Shown here: one piece after another, positions 1 to 8,384 of the stretch | How the letters are laid out: each line of letters opens with the position of its first letter | Position numbering within the stretch: position 1 is the stretch's first letter | Made by a program: the position numbers and the translations under genes | Assembly: GCF_001279695.1 (NCBI RefSeq) | Contig: NZ_LGDD01000223.1 | Span: 26,899-90,898 of the forward strand | Reading direction: 5' to 3' | Origin: Streptomyces sp. WM6378 | GTDB taxonomy: Bacteria > Actinomycetota > Actinomycetes > Streptomycetales > Streptomycetaceae | Length of the DNA stretch: 64,000 nt | Notes under the pieces: model-generated | Databases searched by the model: none | What the model was told of the DNA's origin: nothing | The model's input: the letters and a program-made list of their open reading frames with translations, nothing else

Positions 1-378
1 GAGGAAGTCGCGGCGGTTCACGGAGCTCCAGAACGTGGTGGCGACGCGCACGGCGTCGGCGGGATCTCGCGGGAAATCCAACCCCACCGACGCGTCGATT
101 GTCTCCGCCTCGCCCATACCGATTTCGGCGAGGTGGACGGGCCGCCCCAGCCGCTCCGAGATCGCCTGGGCCAGCAGCCGGGGCACCGGCGGCTTCGGCG
201 TCATGCCGCGCCGGCACCAGTTCGCCACGGACGTGTGTGAATAGTCGGTCTCTACCCCGGCCTGGTGGGCGAGCTGGTTGACGCGGTGAGCCAAGGACTT
301 GTGGCTCGCACCGCAGGCTTCGATGAGCCGGGCCAGGTCCGCGTTGGGCGGACGGGACCGGCGGACGGTCGATGCCAC
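1..378 (-). CDS. HTH transcriptional regulator, N-terminal part (cut by window edge)
   Basis: The first 126 codons are present; the rest lies outside the window. I chose the GTG at 376-378 because AGGGGGA sits just upstream. The first 90 residues look like a divergent XRE-type helix-turn-helix (motifs LARLIEACGASHKSLAHRVN and SVANWCRRG), followed by the segment WSSVNRRDFL. This pattern is typical of large Streptomyces regulators in which an HTH precedes a long C-terminal domain, but that domain cannot be seen here. It is divergent from the asparagine synthase gene, and the spacer carries three direct repeats, so it may regulate that group. Family assignment is from sequence feel, not a search. 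Confidence 0.7.
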   Translation of the reverse strand, partial: MASTVRRSRPPNADLARLIEACGASHKSLAHRVNQLAHQAGVETDYSHTSVANWCRRGMTPKPPVPRLLAQAISERLGRPVHLAEIGMGEAETIDASVGLDFPRDPADAVRVATTFWSSVNRRDFL

Positions 379-434
379 GACGTCCCCCTGACCAGTTACT
401 GAAGCGTTGCGCACGCACTCGCCTGGGCCCAGAA

Positions 435-507
435 GTGGTACGCGAACGGCTGGGGACGTTCAGTCGTACGCGAACGCCGCTGGTGCACGAAGAGTCGTAC
501 GCGTTCC
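435..507. promoter_or_regulatory. Three direct repeats, probable operator
   Basis: GTGGTACGCGAACG (435-448), GTCGTACGCGAACG (463-476) and GTCGTACGCGTTCC (494-507) repeat at 28 and 31 bp spacing in the divergent spacer between the HTH regulator and the asparagine synthase gene. The roughly three-helical-turn period suggests binding by one protein; the adjacent regulator is the obvious candidate. Confidence 0.55.
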
Positions 508-703
508 GCGTGTTGGGTCACCGAGGGTATTCCTCCCCGACCGGCCGCGAACCGCGTCTGCGAGTTGTGAGCCCCCCTGCGAGCCCTCCCCGGTCGTGTC
601 CCCGGCCGGTGTGATGAGGGCCCAGGCCACCGCCGGAACAGGAAGCAGCTCCTTCCGGCGGTGGCCGCCGACAGGGCACCACTCACTCTCGGGGGTGAAC
701 CAG

Positions 704-2470
704 ATGTGCGGAATCGCAGGACTGGCCGGACCGGACGCGCAGTGGCACCAGGCCACTGTCCGGGCGATGGGCGTCGCCCAGCACTACCGGGGACCGGACG
801 GCACCAAGCACACCGCGAGCCAGGACGGGCGGGCGGTGCTGTCCATGAACACCCTGCTGATCGTCGACCCGCTCGCCCACCCGGGCCCCTACCTCGACCG
901 CGAGAGCGGGGTGTTGCTGGCCTTCACCGGCGAGATCTACAACTGGCGGGCCCAGGCGAAGGCTTGGGGCATCGAGCTGGGTGAGAAGGAGACCGACGCC
1001 CACTTGGTCCTGAAGGCATGGGCGAAGCTCGGTCCGTCCTGCCTGGACGGGCTCGACGGCATGTTCGCCCTCGCTGTCTATGACCTGCGCGTCCGCAGGC
1101 TGTTCCTGGCCCGCGACCGGCTCGGGGAGAAGCCCCTCTACTGGCGCCTGGACGGCGGCCGGCTCGCGTTCGCCTCCGAGGTAACCACCCTGACCGGCTA
1201 CGGCCCGGCGCCGCTGATCGTCCGCCCGGAAATGCTGGCCATCGAGACGCCGGTCGGCGTCGACACCCCGTTCCAGGGCATCCAGCTGCTGGCCCCGGCG
1301 ACGCTGTTGTCCTTCGACGTGGTGACCGGCTCGCTGGAACAGACGACCTGGTGGCACCTGGAGGACCGGCTGCCGTTCGCGGGCGACTACCGCCAGGCCC
1401 TAGCCGCGTTCTCCGTCGCGTTGGCCGAGCAGATCCCACTGCGGGCGCCGGGCTGCGACTTCGCGCTGCTGCTGTCCGGCGGCCTGGACTCGGCGGTCCT
1501 GGCCTACCTCATGCGGCCCCCGGTCTGCGTCACCGTCTCCTACCCCGGCCAGGACCGCCTCGACGAGTCCCAGGCCGCCGCCCGCATCGCGGCCGACATC
1601 GGGGCCGAACTGGTGGTCGTCGAGCCCGACCACATCGACTTCACCAAACTCCTGCCGCACATGATGGCCGCGCTGGACTACCCGATGGGCAACGCATCGA
1701 CCTTCTCCGAGCACATGGCCTACCGGAAGATCTCCGACCTCGGGCTCAAGGTGGTGGCCGGCGGGCTCGGCCCGGACGAGTTCCTGATGGGCTACGTCCG
1801 CCATGCCCTGGTCCTCTTCGGCCCGGACGCGGTCCTGAAGGCCGGGCTGGAGGCCTACCGGCCGCTGGCCACCAAGCTCATACACGATGCCGGCCAACAG
1901 CTGGACCCGGTGGACGCGGTCACCCGGCTGATCCTGCGCGGCCCGGACCCCGACCACCGCATCCGCGATCTGGTCGCCGACGCGATCCAGCGGGCCGGTG
2001 GCGACCTGGCCAGGGGCATGACGCTGGCCGATCTGGCCACAGCCTGGCGGCCGCTGGTGATGACGAGCGACAAGCTCGCCTCCGCCTACGCGTTAGAACG
2101 CCGGTCCCCCTACCTGGCCCGGAACTTGGTGGAGCTGTCCTACCGGCTCCCCGTCGACCACAAGATCACTGACCCGGCGGCGGGCAAGCGGATCCTGCGG
2201 GACGCCGCCAAAGCCCTCGGGCTGCCCCGCGAGGTCTGGGCCAGCCGCGACAAGCTCGGCTTCGCCTCTCCGGTCCCCACTTGGCTCAACGGGCCGCTTG
2301 CAAGCTGGGCGGACGCTCAGATCCGCACCGCGCTGGCCGAGGCCCCGCCCGCGCTGCGGCCGCTGCTGATGGGCGGCCTCAAGCCGGGCGGCCGGTTCGA
2401 CCGCACCCGGATGCAGGCCCTCATGGCCGCCGCCTGGTTTCAGGACCAGACGGTGAGGGCTGCCGCATGA
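704..2470 (+). CDS. Asparagine synthase (glutamine-hydrolysing) family protein
   Basis: The reading frame is open from further upstream, but the protein must start at 704: MCGIAGL places the amidotransferase nucleophile Cys at position 2, and GGGGGTGA lies just before. Residues 1-200 form the Ntn-type glutaminase domain, with the RGPDG motif near residue 29. Residues about 230-560 form the ATP-pyrophosphatase synthetase domain with PP-loop SGGLDS near 257-262. At 588 aa it has normal AsnB length. It would amidate aspartate or another carboxylate using glutamine and ATP. It lies 28 bp before a NUDIX gene and then a sugar dehydrogenase gene, so a role in a modified metabolite or sugar is possible. 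Confidence 0.9.
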   Translation: MCGIAGLAGPDAQWHQATVRAMGVAQHYRGPDGTKHTASQDGRAVLSMNTLLIVDPLAHPGPYLDRESGVLLAFTGEIYNWRAQAKAWGIELGEKETDAHLVLKAWAKLGPSCLDGLDGMFALAVYDLRVRRLFLARDRLGEKPLYWRLDGGRLAFASEVTTLTGYGPAPLIVRPEMLAIETPVGVDTPFQGIQLLAPATLLSFDVVTGSLEQTTWWHLEDRLPFAGDYRQALAAFSVALAEQIPLRAPGCDFALLLSGGLDSAVLAYLMRPPVCVTVSYPGQDRLDESQAAARIAADIGAELVVVEPDHIDFTKLLPHMMAALDYPMGNASTFSEHMAYRKISDLGLKVVAGGLGPDEFLMGYVRHALVLFGPDAVLKAGLEAYRPLATKLIHDAGQQLDPVDAVTRLILRGPDPDHRIRDLVADAIQRAGGDLARGMTLADLATAWRPLVMTSDKLASAYALERRSPYLARNLVELSYRLPVDHKITDPAAGKRILRDAAKALGLPREVWASRDKLGFASPVPTWLNGPLASWADAQIRTALAEAPPALRPLLMGGLKPGGRFDRTRMQALMAAAWFQDQTVRAAA

Positions 2471-2498
2471 TCCCCAACTGGCTTACTACCGTGGGCGG

Positions 2499-2936
2499 AT
2501 GCACTCCGACACCACCCGCCCCACGGGCCCGGCCACCGCCCGCGGCGCGGTCGCCATCATCACCAACCGGCGCGGCGACCTCCTCATGCACCTGCGGGAC
2601 GACATCGACGGCATTGCCTGGCCCGCCCACTGGAGCCTGCTCGGGGGCGGCACTGATCCCGGCGAACAGACTGCCGAGACGATCGTCCGCGAGCTCGACG
2701 AGGAAGCCGGACTCACCGTCCGGAATCTGACCGAGCTGTTCGAGATCCGCGACGACCACGGCTCCGGCCAGCTGATCACGTTCTTCGCCGCCGACTGGGA
2801 CGGCGACGAGACGAGCCTCCCGCTCAGCGAGGGCGTCAAGCTCCAGTTCTTCGCCCCCGAACACCTCGACATCCTCACGATCCCGCCGTTCATCCGCACC
2901 GGGATCCACCGCTGCCTGGCCGCCCGGCCCGCCTGA
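2499..2936 (+). CDS. NUDIX hydrolase
   Basis: This 145-residue protein carries a perfect Nudix box GX5EX7REUXEEXGU from about residue 50 (GGTDPGEQ...RELDEEAGL). The family hydrolyses nucleoside diphosphates linked to a variable group, using Mg bound by the REXXEE glutamates. The length fits a single-domain NUDIX enzyme. It begins 28 bp after the asparagine synthase and is followed by a strong hairpin before the dehydrogenase gene. With a nucleotide-sugar dehydrogenase downstream, a nucleotide sugar is a plausible substrate, but specificity cannot be read from the sequence. Confidence 0.9.
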   Translation: MHSDTTRPTGPATARGAVAIITNRRGDLLMHLRDDIDGIAWPAHWSLLGGGTDPGEQTAETIVRELDEEAGLTVRNLTELFEIRDDHGSGQLITFFAADWDGDETSLPLSEGVKLQFFAPEHLDILTIPPFIRTGIHRCLAARPA

Positions 2937-2950
2937 ACCCGTCCCCGGGA

Positions 2951-2974
2951 TGGGGCCGCCGGGCGGCGGCCCCA
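2951..2974 (+). terminator. Intergenic hairpin between NUDIX and dehydrogenase genes
   Basis: TGGGGCCGCC (2951-2960) pairs with GGCGGCCCCA (2965-2974) around a 4-nt loop, giving a 10-bp GC stem 20 nt before the next start codon. There is no T-tract, so it may be a partial terminator, or it may stabilise the upstream mRNA within one operon. Confidence 0.5.
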
Positions 2975-2993
2975 CCTGGAAGGACACCTCGTC

Positions 2994-4316
2994 ATGAAGC
3001 TCACCGTCGTCGGCTGCGGCTACCTCGGCGCCACCCACGCGGCCTGCATGGCCGAACTCGGCCACGAAGTCCTGGGCATGGACTCCGACATGGACAAGGT
3101 GGCCACCCTCGACTCCGGCAAGGCCCCGTTCTTCGAACGCGACCTTGACCAGCTGCTGGCCAAACACACCGCGAGTGGCCGCCTGAAGTTCACGGCCTCC
3201 TACGCGGAGACTGCTCACTTCGCCGACCTGCATTTCATCGGCGTCGGCACCCCGCAGACCCCCGGCGCGGACACCTACGACCTCACGTACCTCTACTCCG
3301 CCGTTCGCCAGCTCGCACCCCGCCTCACCGATCCGGCCGTGGTCGCGGTCAAGTCGACCGTCCCGGTCGGCACCGCACCCCGCGTCCGCGACCTGCTGCA
3401 CGAGTTCGCCCCGGCCGGCGACCAGGTCGAGGTCGCCTGGAACCCCGAGTTCCTGCGCGAGTCGTTCGCCATCGAGGACACCCTCCGCCCCGACCGGCTC
3501 GTCCTCGGCTTCGAGGCCGAGCACACCTGGGCCGAGACCATGCTGCGGCAGTGTTTCGAGAAGATCATCGAAGCGGGCACCGCGACGATCGTCACCGACT
3601 GGGCGACCGCCGAACTCGCCAAGGGCGCAGCCAACTCCTTCCTCGCCACGAAGATCTCGTTCATCAACGCGATGGCCGAGATCTGCGAGAAGGCGGACGC
3701 CGACGTACACCAGCTCGCCGAGATCCTCGGCCACGACGCCCGCATCGGACGGCGCAACCTGCGATCCGGCCTCGGCTACGGCGGCGGCTGCCTGCCCAAG
3801 GACCTCCGCGGCTTCATCGCCCAAGCCGCCAAGCTCGGGGCCGAAGAGTCCACCGGGATCCTCCGCGAGGCCGACGCCGTCAACACCCGCCGCCGCGAGG
3901 CCGTCGTCGCCCTCGCGCGCGAACAGCTCGACGGTGATCTCGGCGGCAGGCGGATCACCGTCTGGGGCGCCGCCTTCAAGCCCAACACCGACGACATCCG
4001 CGACTCACCCGCCCTCGCCGTCGCCCAGAAACTCCACGCACTCGGCGCCACCGTCACGGTCACCGATCCCAAGGCCCTCGACAACGCCCGCAAGCTCCAC
4101 CCCGAACTCGACTACACCGAGGACCCGATCGCTGCAGTCCAGGATGCTGACCTTCTGCTGCACCTGACTGAGTGGTCCGAGTTCGGGCACATCGACCCGC
4201 ACCACCTCGCCCACCGGGCCTCAACCCCGACGGTCATCGACGGTCGCGGCACCCTCAACGCCGACGCCTGGCGCGAAGCCGGATGGACCGTCCGGACCCT
4301 TGGCCGCCGCACCTGA
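2994..4316 (+). CDS. UDP-glucose/GDP-mannose 6-dehydrogenase family protein
   Basis: The 440-aa protein has an N-terminal Rossmann motif GCGYLG (residues 7-12), the middle dimerisation domain, and the catalytic segment GGGCLPKD with Cys near residue 266. The NAD half at the C-terminus contains WGAAFKPNTDDIRDSP, the typical nucleotide-sugar dehydrogenase pattern. It would oxidise the C6 hydroxyl of a UDP- or GDP-hexose to a uronic acid in two NAD-dependent steps. AAGGA lies upstream of the ATG. It is the last gene of the asparagine synthase-NUDIX-dehydrogenase group and is followed by a hairpin. Confidence 0.93.
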   Translation: MKLTVVGCGYLGATHAACMAELGHEVLGMDSDMDKVATLDSGKAPFFERDLDQLLAKHTASGRLKFTASYAETAHFADLHFIGVGTPQTPGADTYDLTYLYSAVRQLAPRLTDPAVVAVKSTVPVGTAPRVRDLLHEFAPAGDQVEVAWNPEFLRESFAIEDTLRPDRLVLGFEAEHTWAETMLRQCFEKIIEAGTATIVTDWATAELAKGAANSFLATKISFINAMAEICEKADADVHQLAEILGHDARIGRRNLRSGLGYGGGCLPKDLRGFIAQAAKLGAEESTGILREADAVNTRRREAVVALAREQLDGDLGGRRITVWGAAFKPNTDDIRDSPALAVAQKLHALGATVTVTDPKALDNARKLHPELDYTEDPIAAVQDADLLLHLTEWSEFGHIDPHHLAHRASTPTVIDGRGTLNADAWREAGWTVRTLGRRT

Positions 4317-4321
4317 ACCGC

Positions 4322-4340
4322 AATCACGGATTTCGTGATT
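4322..4340 (+). terminator. Hairpin after the dehydrogenase gene
   Basis: AATCACG (4322-4328) and CGTGATT (4334-4340) form a 7-bp stem with a 5-nt loop, 6 bp after the dehydrogenase stop codon. The rest of 4341-4530 shows no gene. Confidence 0.5.
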
Positions 4341-4530
4341 CGAGTTGCTCATAGGCAGTCATTGACCGCCCTGCCGGAGGCCCGCAAGGTCGTCCATCAC
4401 GTATGGCAGGTTGCGCCCGCCGACGGGTGTGTCCGGAGCGCACTAGGGTTTCGGGATCTTTCGTGGCGAGTGTGCCGTCCAGTTGACGCCAGTTCAGCAG
4501 GCCACGAAGTTCGTGGTGGATTGCGTCGGT

Positions 4531-5010
4531 TCAGCTGGTCAGGGCGGCGACAGCGGCGCGGAACTCTTGGGTCTGCAGGGTCGGGGTGCGTCGCTGCACG
4601 GGCGGCTCGCCGTGTTCGTCCCAGACTCGGTGCAGCGCGGCGCGCACTCGGTCGTTCATGTCGTCGTTCACGACCCTCGCGTACGGTTCGGGAACCTCAC
4701 GCCGGTCATGGACGAGCACGATGGTTCCATGCTGTGTGCCGGGCCACCCTGCGGTCTCCACTTTCCAGTTGAGCGAGCGGGCTGCGCGTCTCATAGCGGC
4801 CCGGATCAGCTGCACGCCTCCCATGGCAACGGCTTCCTCGTCGTCCAGGTTCAGTTGAAGCGAGCCGCCGTAGCCTCCCGCGTTCTCGGGGCAGGCACGG
4901 CGCAGCAGCGGCACCAGTGCCTCGGCCAGGGCGATGCAGCGCGGATCGTTCGCGTAGGAGGCCACGTCCGCATCGTAGAGCCACCTCGGACACCGCAGGC
5001 GCCCGAACAT
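4531..5010 (-). CDS. Hypothetical protein
   Basis: This reverse frame of 159 codons has protein-like composition: an N-terminal segment with RWLYDADVASYANDPRC, a middle with LDDEEAVAMGGVQLIRAAMRRA, and a C-terminal half rich in charged residues. I do not recognise the family. ATG at 5008-5010 has no convincing Shine-Dalgarno, so the true start may differ by a few codons. It faces the dehydrogenase gene tail to tail. The 266 bp between its start and the next reverse gene (5011-5276) hold nothing I can support. Confidence 0.6.
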   Translation of the reverse strand: MFGRLRCPRWLYDADVASYANDPRCIALAEALVPLLRRACPENAGGYGGSLQLNLDDEEAVAMGGVQLIRAAMRRAARSLNWKVETAGWPGTQHGTIVLVHDRREVPEPYARVVNDDMNDRVRAALHRVWDEHGEPPVQRRTPTLQTQEFRAAVAALTS

Positions 5011-5276
5011 GAGATGGCTAGGCGCGCGCTGACGTGCGCTGGGCTCATGTCACGGGAGCAGGGCGCATGTGTGTCCTTACGCGCCTTCTGGCGCTCGGGA
5101 CCTTACCACCGGGTGAACTCCGAAGCGGTTCACCCGGCGGCTCCGTGATCATTCGCACGTACGCGGAGCCGCCCTGCTTCACCCTGCGCCCCCATGGCCC
5201 CCCTCGCCCGTATGAAGGGAGCATGTCTCCCAGCGCCGCCGTTCGGCATCACCGAAGAAGTCGGGGCATTCAGCCA

Positions 5277-5897
5277 TCAGGCCGTGGTTTTCGGCTCCGT
5301 GGTAGCCACGTCCCCGGACGCTGTGTCTTGGGGTCGCCCAGCCACTCCGATAGCGGTGGTGGGCAGGCTGTAGAAGACTGAGCGGCGTTGCCGGGTGCGC
5401 TCGGCCTGCCGCTTTGCTACGAGGTTTTCGAGGGTGCTGCGCACCACGGTGGCGGCGATGTTCCGGCCGGGATGGGCGGCGGCCAGGCTGGTGGTGATCT
5501 CGGCGGCCGAAGCCGGATTCTCAAGCTCGGCCAGGTGCGTGGCGACCAAGTCGCGCAGCGTCGGACCGTTCCCTCGTGCCCGGGTCTTGGTAGTGCTCTG
5601 CTTCTGCTTCTTTGCCCCGGGGCTGGGGAGCTCGGCCGAGGTGCGCGCCCGCGGAACCTGCCCGCCGGCCGGTGCATCCTCGCGGGGCGTCTTCCGCGTT
5701 TCGGCAACTGGGGTTGCTGTGTTACCAAGTGCGTGCTGCATCGAGATGAGCAGCGCATGGTTGTCTTCCAAGACCTTCAACTGCGCCTGGAGGTCGTCGA
5801 TCTGGGACGAGACGCGGTCGCGTTCCGCGACATTAGTCTCCAGGTCGTTGCGGACCTGATCCGCGTATTGCGACTGGAGCGTGGACTTTTCCGACAT
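5277..5897 (-). CDS. Coiled-coil protein with a C-terminal winged-helix-like region
   Basis: The start at 5895-5897 is preceded by GGAGGAG seven bases away; the longer upstream frame is not protein-like. Residues 5-50 are a strong coiled coil (VRNDLETNVAERDRVSSQID, then LQAQLKVLEDN). Residues 50-110 are a low-complexity Lys/Arg/Ala linker. Residues about 110-175 (LRDLVATHLAEL, ASAAEITTSL, VVRSTLENLVAKRQ) resemble a winged helix of the kind that senses or binds DNA. A DNA-binding dimer is likely. The 450 bp upstream (5898-6351) carry no supported gene. Confidence 0.75.
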   Translation of the reverse strand: MSEKSTLQSQYADQVRNDLETNVAERDRVSSQIDDLQAQLKVLEDNHALLISMQHALGNTATPVAETRKTPREDAPAGGQVPRARTSAELPSPGAKKQKQSTTKTRARGNGPTLRDLVATHLAELENPASAAEITTSLAAAHPGRNIAATVVRSTLENLVAKRQAERTRQRRSVFYSLPTTAIGVAGRPQDTASGDVATTEPKTTA

Positions 5898-6351
5898 GTT
5901 GATGCTCCTCCGGATGTGTGTGCATGGAGTTCCTGCCGGATGGTACGTGTCTTCGCCGCGCACGCACACTGGCGCGATCACCCCGGCCCGTGATTGCCGG
6001 GGAACCAAACGCCGTGACGGTCTGCTCCGATTCGCCTTCCAGCCGCGGCATGGGGAACTCGGCCCACAGATGGCGGGCACGCGGCGAACCGGACGCGGCC
6101 GTCGATCAAGTTGGGCGACGCGTTGACGAAGCCGGCACGCTCGGCCTTGGCCTGGTCCCGATCGCACGCGCGGTGACCATGGTGTCTTTCAGTCGCGGTC
6201 ATACCGTTCGGTCACTCCGGCACCACTGGGACCTCGTTTTCCAGGTCCCGGCATCGCACTCTGGCTCTGGCGTTAGGTAACAACGTCCGAGCCACCCACA
6301 GGTCTCACCAGTTAGAACTGCGCGGGTAAGTACGGATGAAACCACCTGTGC

Positions 6352-6404
6352 GACCCTTTTAATTTGACATGCCACAGCAACGTGGGTAAAATTTAAAGGG
6401 TCAA
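6352..6404 (+). promoter_or_regulatory. Conserved-box promoter (double box)
   Basis: Box GACCCTTTTAATTTGACA (6352-6369) ends in -35 TTGACA (6364-6369). A 17-bp spacer ending TGGG leads to -10 TAAAAT (6387-6392). An inverted copy of the box (TTGACCCTTTAAATTTTAC on the other strand, 6386-6404) overlaps the -10, making a dyad of about 53 bp. It heads the leader and operon 6693-7978. Confidence 0.85.
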
Positions 6405-6440
6405 TGAGGGTGAGCGCCCTCCTCAGCACCGGACAGCGAA

Positions 6441-6490
6441 GGCCTGCCAACCCGACCTGCCTGGCAGGCCTGTAGCTCAGCCAGTAGAGC
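6441..6490 (+). ncRNA. Leader hairpin joined to a tRNA D-arm-like sequence
   Basis: GGCCTGCCA (6441-6449) pairs with TGGCAGGCC (6462-6470). It is followed at once by TGTAGCTCAGCCAGTAGAGC (6471-6490), which looks like positions 7-25 of a tRNA. No anticodon arm or T-arm follows, so this is a tRNA remnant or a structured leader inside the 300-nt untranslated region of the 6352 promoter. Confidence 0.4.
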
Positions 6491-6692
6491 GGCCCCCACG
6501 CGATTCCCCTCGGGCCACCAGGCGGCTGCCGCGCCCATGAGGGAGCAGCGCGCCGCAAGGGCGCCGGAACTCCGCCCCCAGTAGGCCGAGGTCCCGGCTG
6601 CGACCTGGGCTGGCGCCCACGCGACGCGACCGCGGCAGGCGCCCCGCGACGAAATTCACTCAGTTCGCCACGAACCGTTAGGACCTCACGCC

Positions 6693-7346
6693 ATGCCCAA
6701 ACTGAAGCCCGCCGACGCCGCCTACGCTTGGATGAGCACCCAGGAAGCGCCGGTACCGTACGAGGACGTCGCTCACGCCATCGCCGACGACACCAACGCC
6801 GAGGAGTGGCGCGCCGCCCACATGGCCATCCTCGAACTCGAGGTCAGTGGGCGTCTGGTCAACCTGTCCGCCCGCGAGTGGGGCAAGGTCGGCGTCAAGG
6901 CCCGCAGCCCCCGCAAGGGCCGTCACCGCTACCTCGCCACCGACGCCCAGTACAAGGCGTGGAAGCGGCCCATGTACTCGGTGATGTGGGTGTCCTCCGA
7001 CTTCATCGGCGAGACCGACGCCGATGCCTGGACGCGCGGCTACGCGCTCAAGGGCGTGAAGATCACCGGCGACGAGTACGACATCAACGGCATCCGCTCT
7101 GATGACTGGTCCCGCTACTTCTGGACCGGCCATGCCCGCAACGCGGCCGACGCGTACGCGCAGGGGTTCCTCGGGTGCGCCTACGACGTATGGGACAGGT
7201 CCGACTTCGAGGCAGACGTCGAGGAGATCGCCGAGATGGTCGCCCGCGTGCACGCCGAGCTCGTCGACGCCGACACCAGCGACCCCGAGTACATCGCCGC
7301 CGTCGTATGTGACCTGCAGGCCCGCCGCGCAGCCGGGACGGCTTGA
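6693..7346 (+). CDS. Hypothetical protein (first gene of a four-gene overlapping operon)
   Basis: The 217-aa protein has an N-terminal part with alternating charged helices (PADAAYAWMSTQEAPVPYED) that could be a winged helix, a basic segment ARSPRKGRHRYLA, and a C-terminal helix-rich part from residue 105. I do not recognise a named family. AGGA precedes the ATG. Its stop overlaps the ATG of the next gene (TGATG at 7344-7348), indicating translational coupling. It is the first gene downstream of the conserved-box promoter at 6352. Confidence 0.75.
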   Translation: MPKLKPADAAYAWMSTQEAPVPYEDVAHAIADDTNAEEWRAAHMAILELEVSGRLVNLSAREWGKVGVKARSPRKGRHRYLATDAQYKAWKRPMYSVMWVSSDFIGETDADAWTRGYALKGVKITGDEYDINGIRSDDWSRYFWTGHARNAADAYAQGFLGCAYDVWDRSDFEADVEEIAEMVARVHAELVDADTSDPEYIAAVVCDLQARRAAGTA

Positions 7347-7552
7347 TGTTGTACCGCGCGGGAGAGGTCAACTGCGGCCACTGCCGTGAACCGCAGGGCA
7401 TCGCCGTCGACGACTACAACGGTGAGACGTACGGCGACGGCGAGGTCACCTTCACCCGCGAGCCGTGCATGCGCTGCCGCGTCCACAGCCTCGGCATCCA
7501 AGAGCGCTGCGACGACGACTGCCCCGACTGCGAAGACCGCGGTGATGAGTGA
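7346..7552 (+). CDS. Small cysteine-rich (zinc-binding) protein
   Basis: This 68-aa protein has four cysteine clusters: CGHC near the N-terminus, CMRC in the middle, and CDDDCPDC at the end. Paired CXXC knuckles of this kind bind zinc. The ATG overlaps the stop of the preceding gene, and its own stop (7550-7552) overlaps the next small frame. The partner is unknown; small zinc-ribbon proteins on plasmids and phages often act as adaptors or anti-regulators, but nothing here proves that. Confidence 0.7.
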   Translation: MLYRAGEVNCGHCREPQGIAVDDYNGETYGDGEVTFTREPCMRCRVHSLGIQERCDDDCPDCEDRGDE

Positions 7553-7646
7553 CGGCGACGAGGCCGAGGATGACGAACCCATTGGCGGCGGCATCAGCCG
7601 CAGCCCCGTACCCGGCGGAACCGGGAGATCAGGGGAACCGCGATGA
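7545..7646 (+). CDS. Very small acidic protein, 33 aa
   Basis: ATG at 7545 overlaps the end of the zinc protein gene, and the stop (7644-7646) overlaps the ATG of the next gene as ATGA. The product begins MSDGDEAEDDEP and ends in a Gly/Pro/Arg-rich tail. The tight overlaps on both sides support translation, but the short length leaves doubt. Confidence 0.45.
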   Translation: MSDGDEAEDDEPIGGGISRSPVPGGTGRSGEPR

Positions 7647-7978
7647 GCCTGGAGCACTCCTTCCTCGCCGTGTACGGCGTCGAGCTGCCCGGGGCGGACT
7701 GGGTACACGTCTACGACCGCCTGGAGGAACTGCGTCGCGCTCAGAGCCCGGCCGGTGACGCCGAGGACGTGCAGCTCTTCACCGTCTCTGGTGACCGGGG
7801 ACCGTCTCGGGTGGTGATCGGGGCCGCCGTCGTGGGCTTCGAGCCCGGCAGCTGCAAGTCCGTACGCGACTTCACCCTGTCGCCCGAGCGGGACGAGGTC
7901 GTGCGCCGGGCCGCCGTGTCAGTGGGACACGCCGAACCGGTCGAGCCCGGCTGGTTGTTCATGTACGACCTGAGCTAG
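7643..7978 (+). CDS. Hypothetical protein
   Basis: This is the fourth gene of the coupled operon, 111 aa, with ATG overlapping the preceding stop (ATGA at 7643-7646) and AGGGGAACCG upstream. It appears to be a small alpha/beta protein (SLEHSFLAVYGVELPG, then VVIGAAVVGFEPGSC). No family recognised. It ends with TAG. The gene is followed within 45 bp by the next conserved-box promoter, so the operon ends here. Confidence 0.75.
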   Translation: MSLEHSFLAVYGVELPGADWVHVYDRLEELRRAQSPAGDAEDVQLFTVSGDRGPSRVVIGAAVVGFEPGSCKSVRDFTLSPERDEVVRRAAVSVGHAEPVEPGWLFMYDLS

Positions 7979-8020
7979 CCGGGTGCCGCTCGGCAGCTGG
8001 CCCCGTCTTCGGCGGAGGGC

Positions 8021-8070
8021 GACCCTTTTAATTTGACACAGGGGGGTGTGTGGCGTAAATTAGAAGAGTC
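8021..8070 (+). promoter_or_regulatory. Conserved-box promoter of the RNA array
   Basis: Box GACCCTTTTAATTTGACA (8021-8038) contains -35 TTGACA (8033-8038); exactly 17 bp later comes -10 TAAATT (8056-8061). An inverted partial box (GACTCTTCTAATTTA on the other strand, 8056-8070) overlaps the -10. There is no protein gene for the next 930 bp; the transcript covers the tRNA array. Confidence 0.85.
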
Positions 8071-8317
8071 AGCGGGGGTGATCAACCCCGCAGTCGCCGT
8101 ACGGCACACGGACGCGGCCGATCCGCACCGTACGGCAGGCTCGCAGCTACAGGAGCTGGCCCTGAAGGCATTCGGGGCGAGGGTCCAACTCCCCACGAGT
8201 CACGACGTGTTGGCGCACTCCACCCACCGGCGCTCCGGCAGGGCACACGCCAGCACATCAATCGGACCAGACCGACTGATCCTCGGTCGGGTTGAAGGGA
8301 GAAGGACGCTTCCCCTG

Positions 8318-8381
8318 GAGCGGTAGCTCAGTGGCAGAGACCCCGTTTGGGGTGGTCGCGGGTTCGAGTCCCGTCCGCTCA
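8318..8381 (+). ncRNA. tRNA-like RNA with a 4-nt loop instead of an anticodon loop
   Basis: The 64-nt unit has a tRNA-type acceptor stem (GAGCGG with CCGCTC), a D-arm (GCTCAGTGGCAGAG) and a perfect T-arm (GCGGG TTCGAGT CCCGT). Where the anticodon arm should be there is ACCCC GTTT GGGGT, a 5-bp stem closed by only four bases. It therefore has no readable anticodon and is about 8 nt shorter than a normal tRNA. It could be a decayed tRNA or a decoy/processing RNA. The following bases TCACGACGTGT also follow the weaker tRNA-like fold at 8138-8202. Confidence 0.55.
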
Positions 8382-8384
8382 CGA

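Noticed and set aside
407..703. Long upstream extension of the asparagine synthase frame
   Set aside because: The glutaminase requires Cys at position 2 (MCGIAG at 704). The extension is not protein-like and covers the operator repeats.
2421..3824. 467-codon reverse frame opposite NUDIX and the dehydrogenase
   Set aside because: It lies antisense to two well-supported enzymes and has the valine/glycine-rich composition of a GC-rich shadow frame.
8138..8202. A possible additional tRNA gene
   Set aside because: Acceptor and D stems can be drawn, but the central loop is only 4 nt and the T-loop lacks TTCRA, so I do not call it a tRNA; it is mentioned as a tRNA-like unit in findings.
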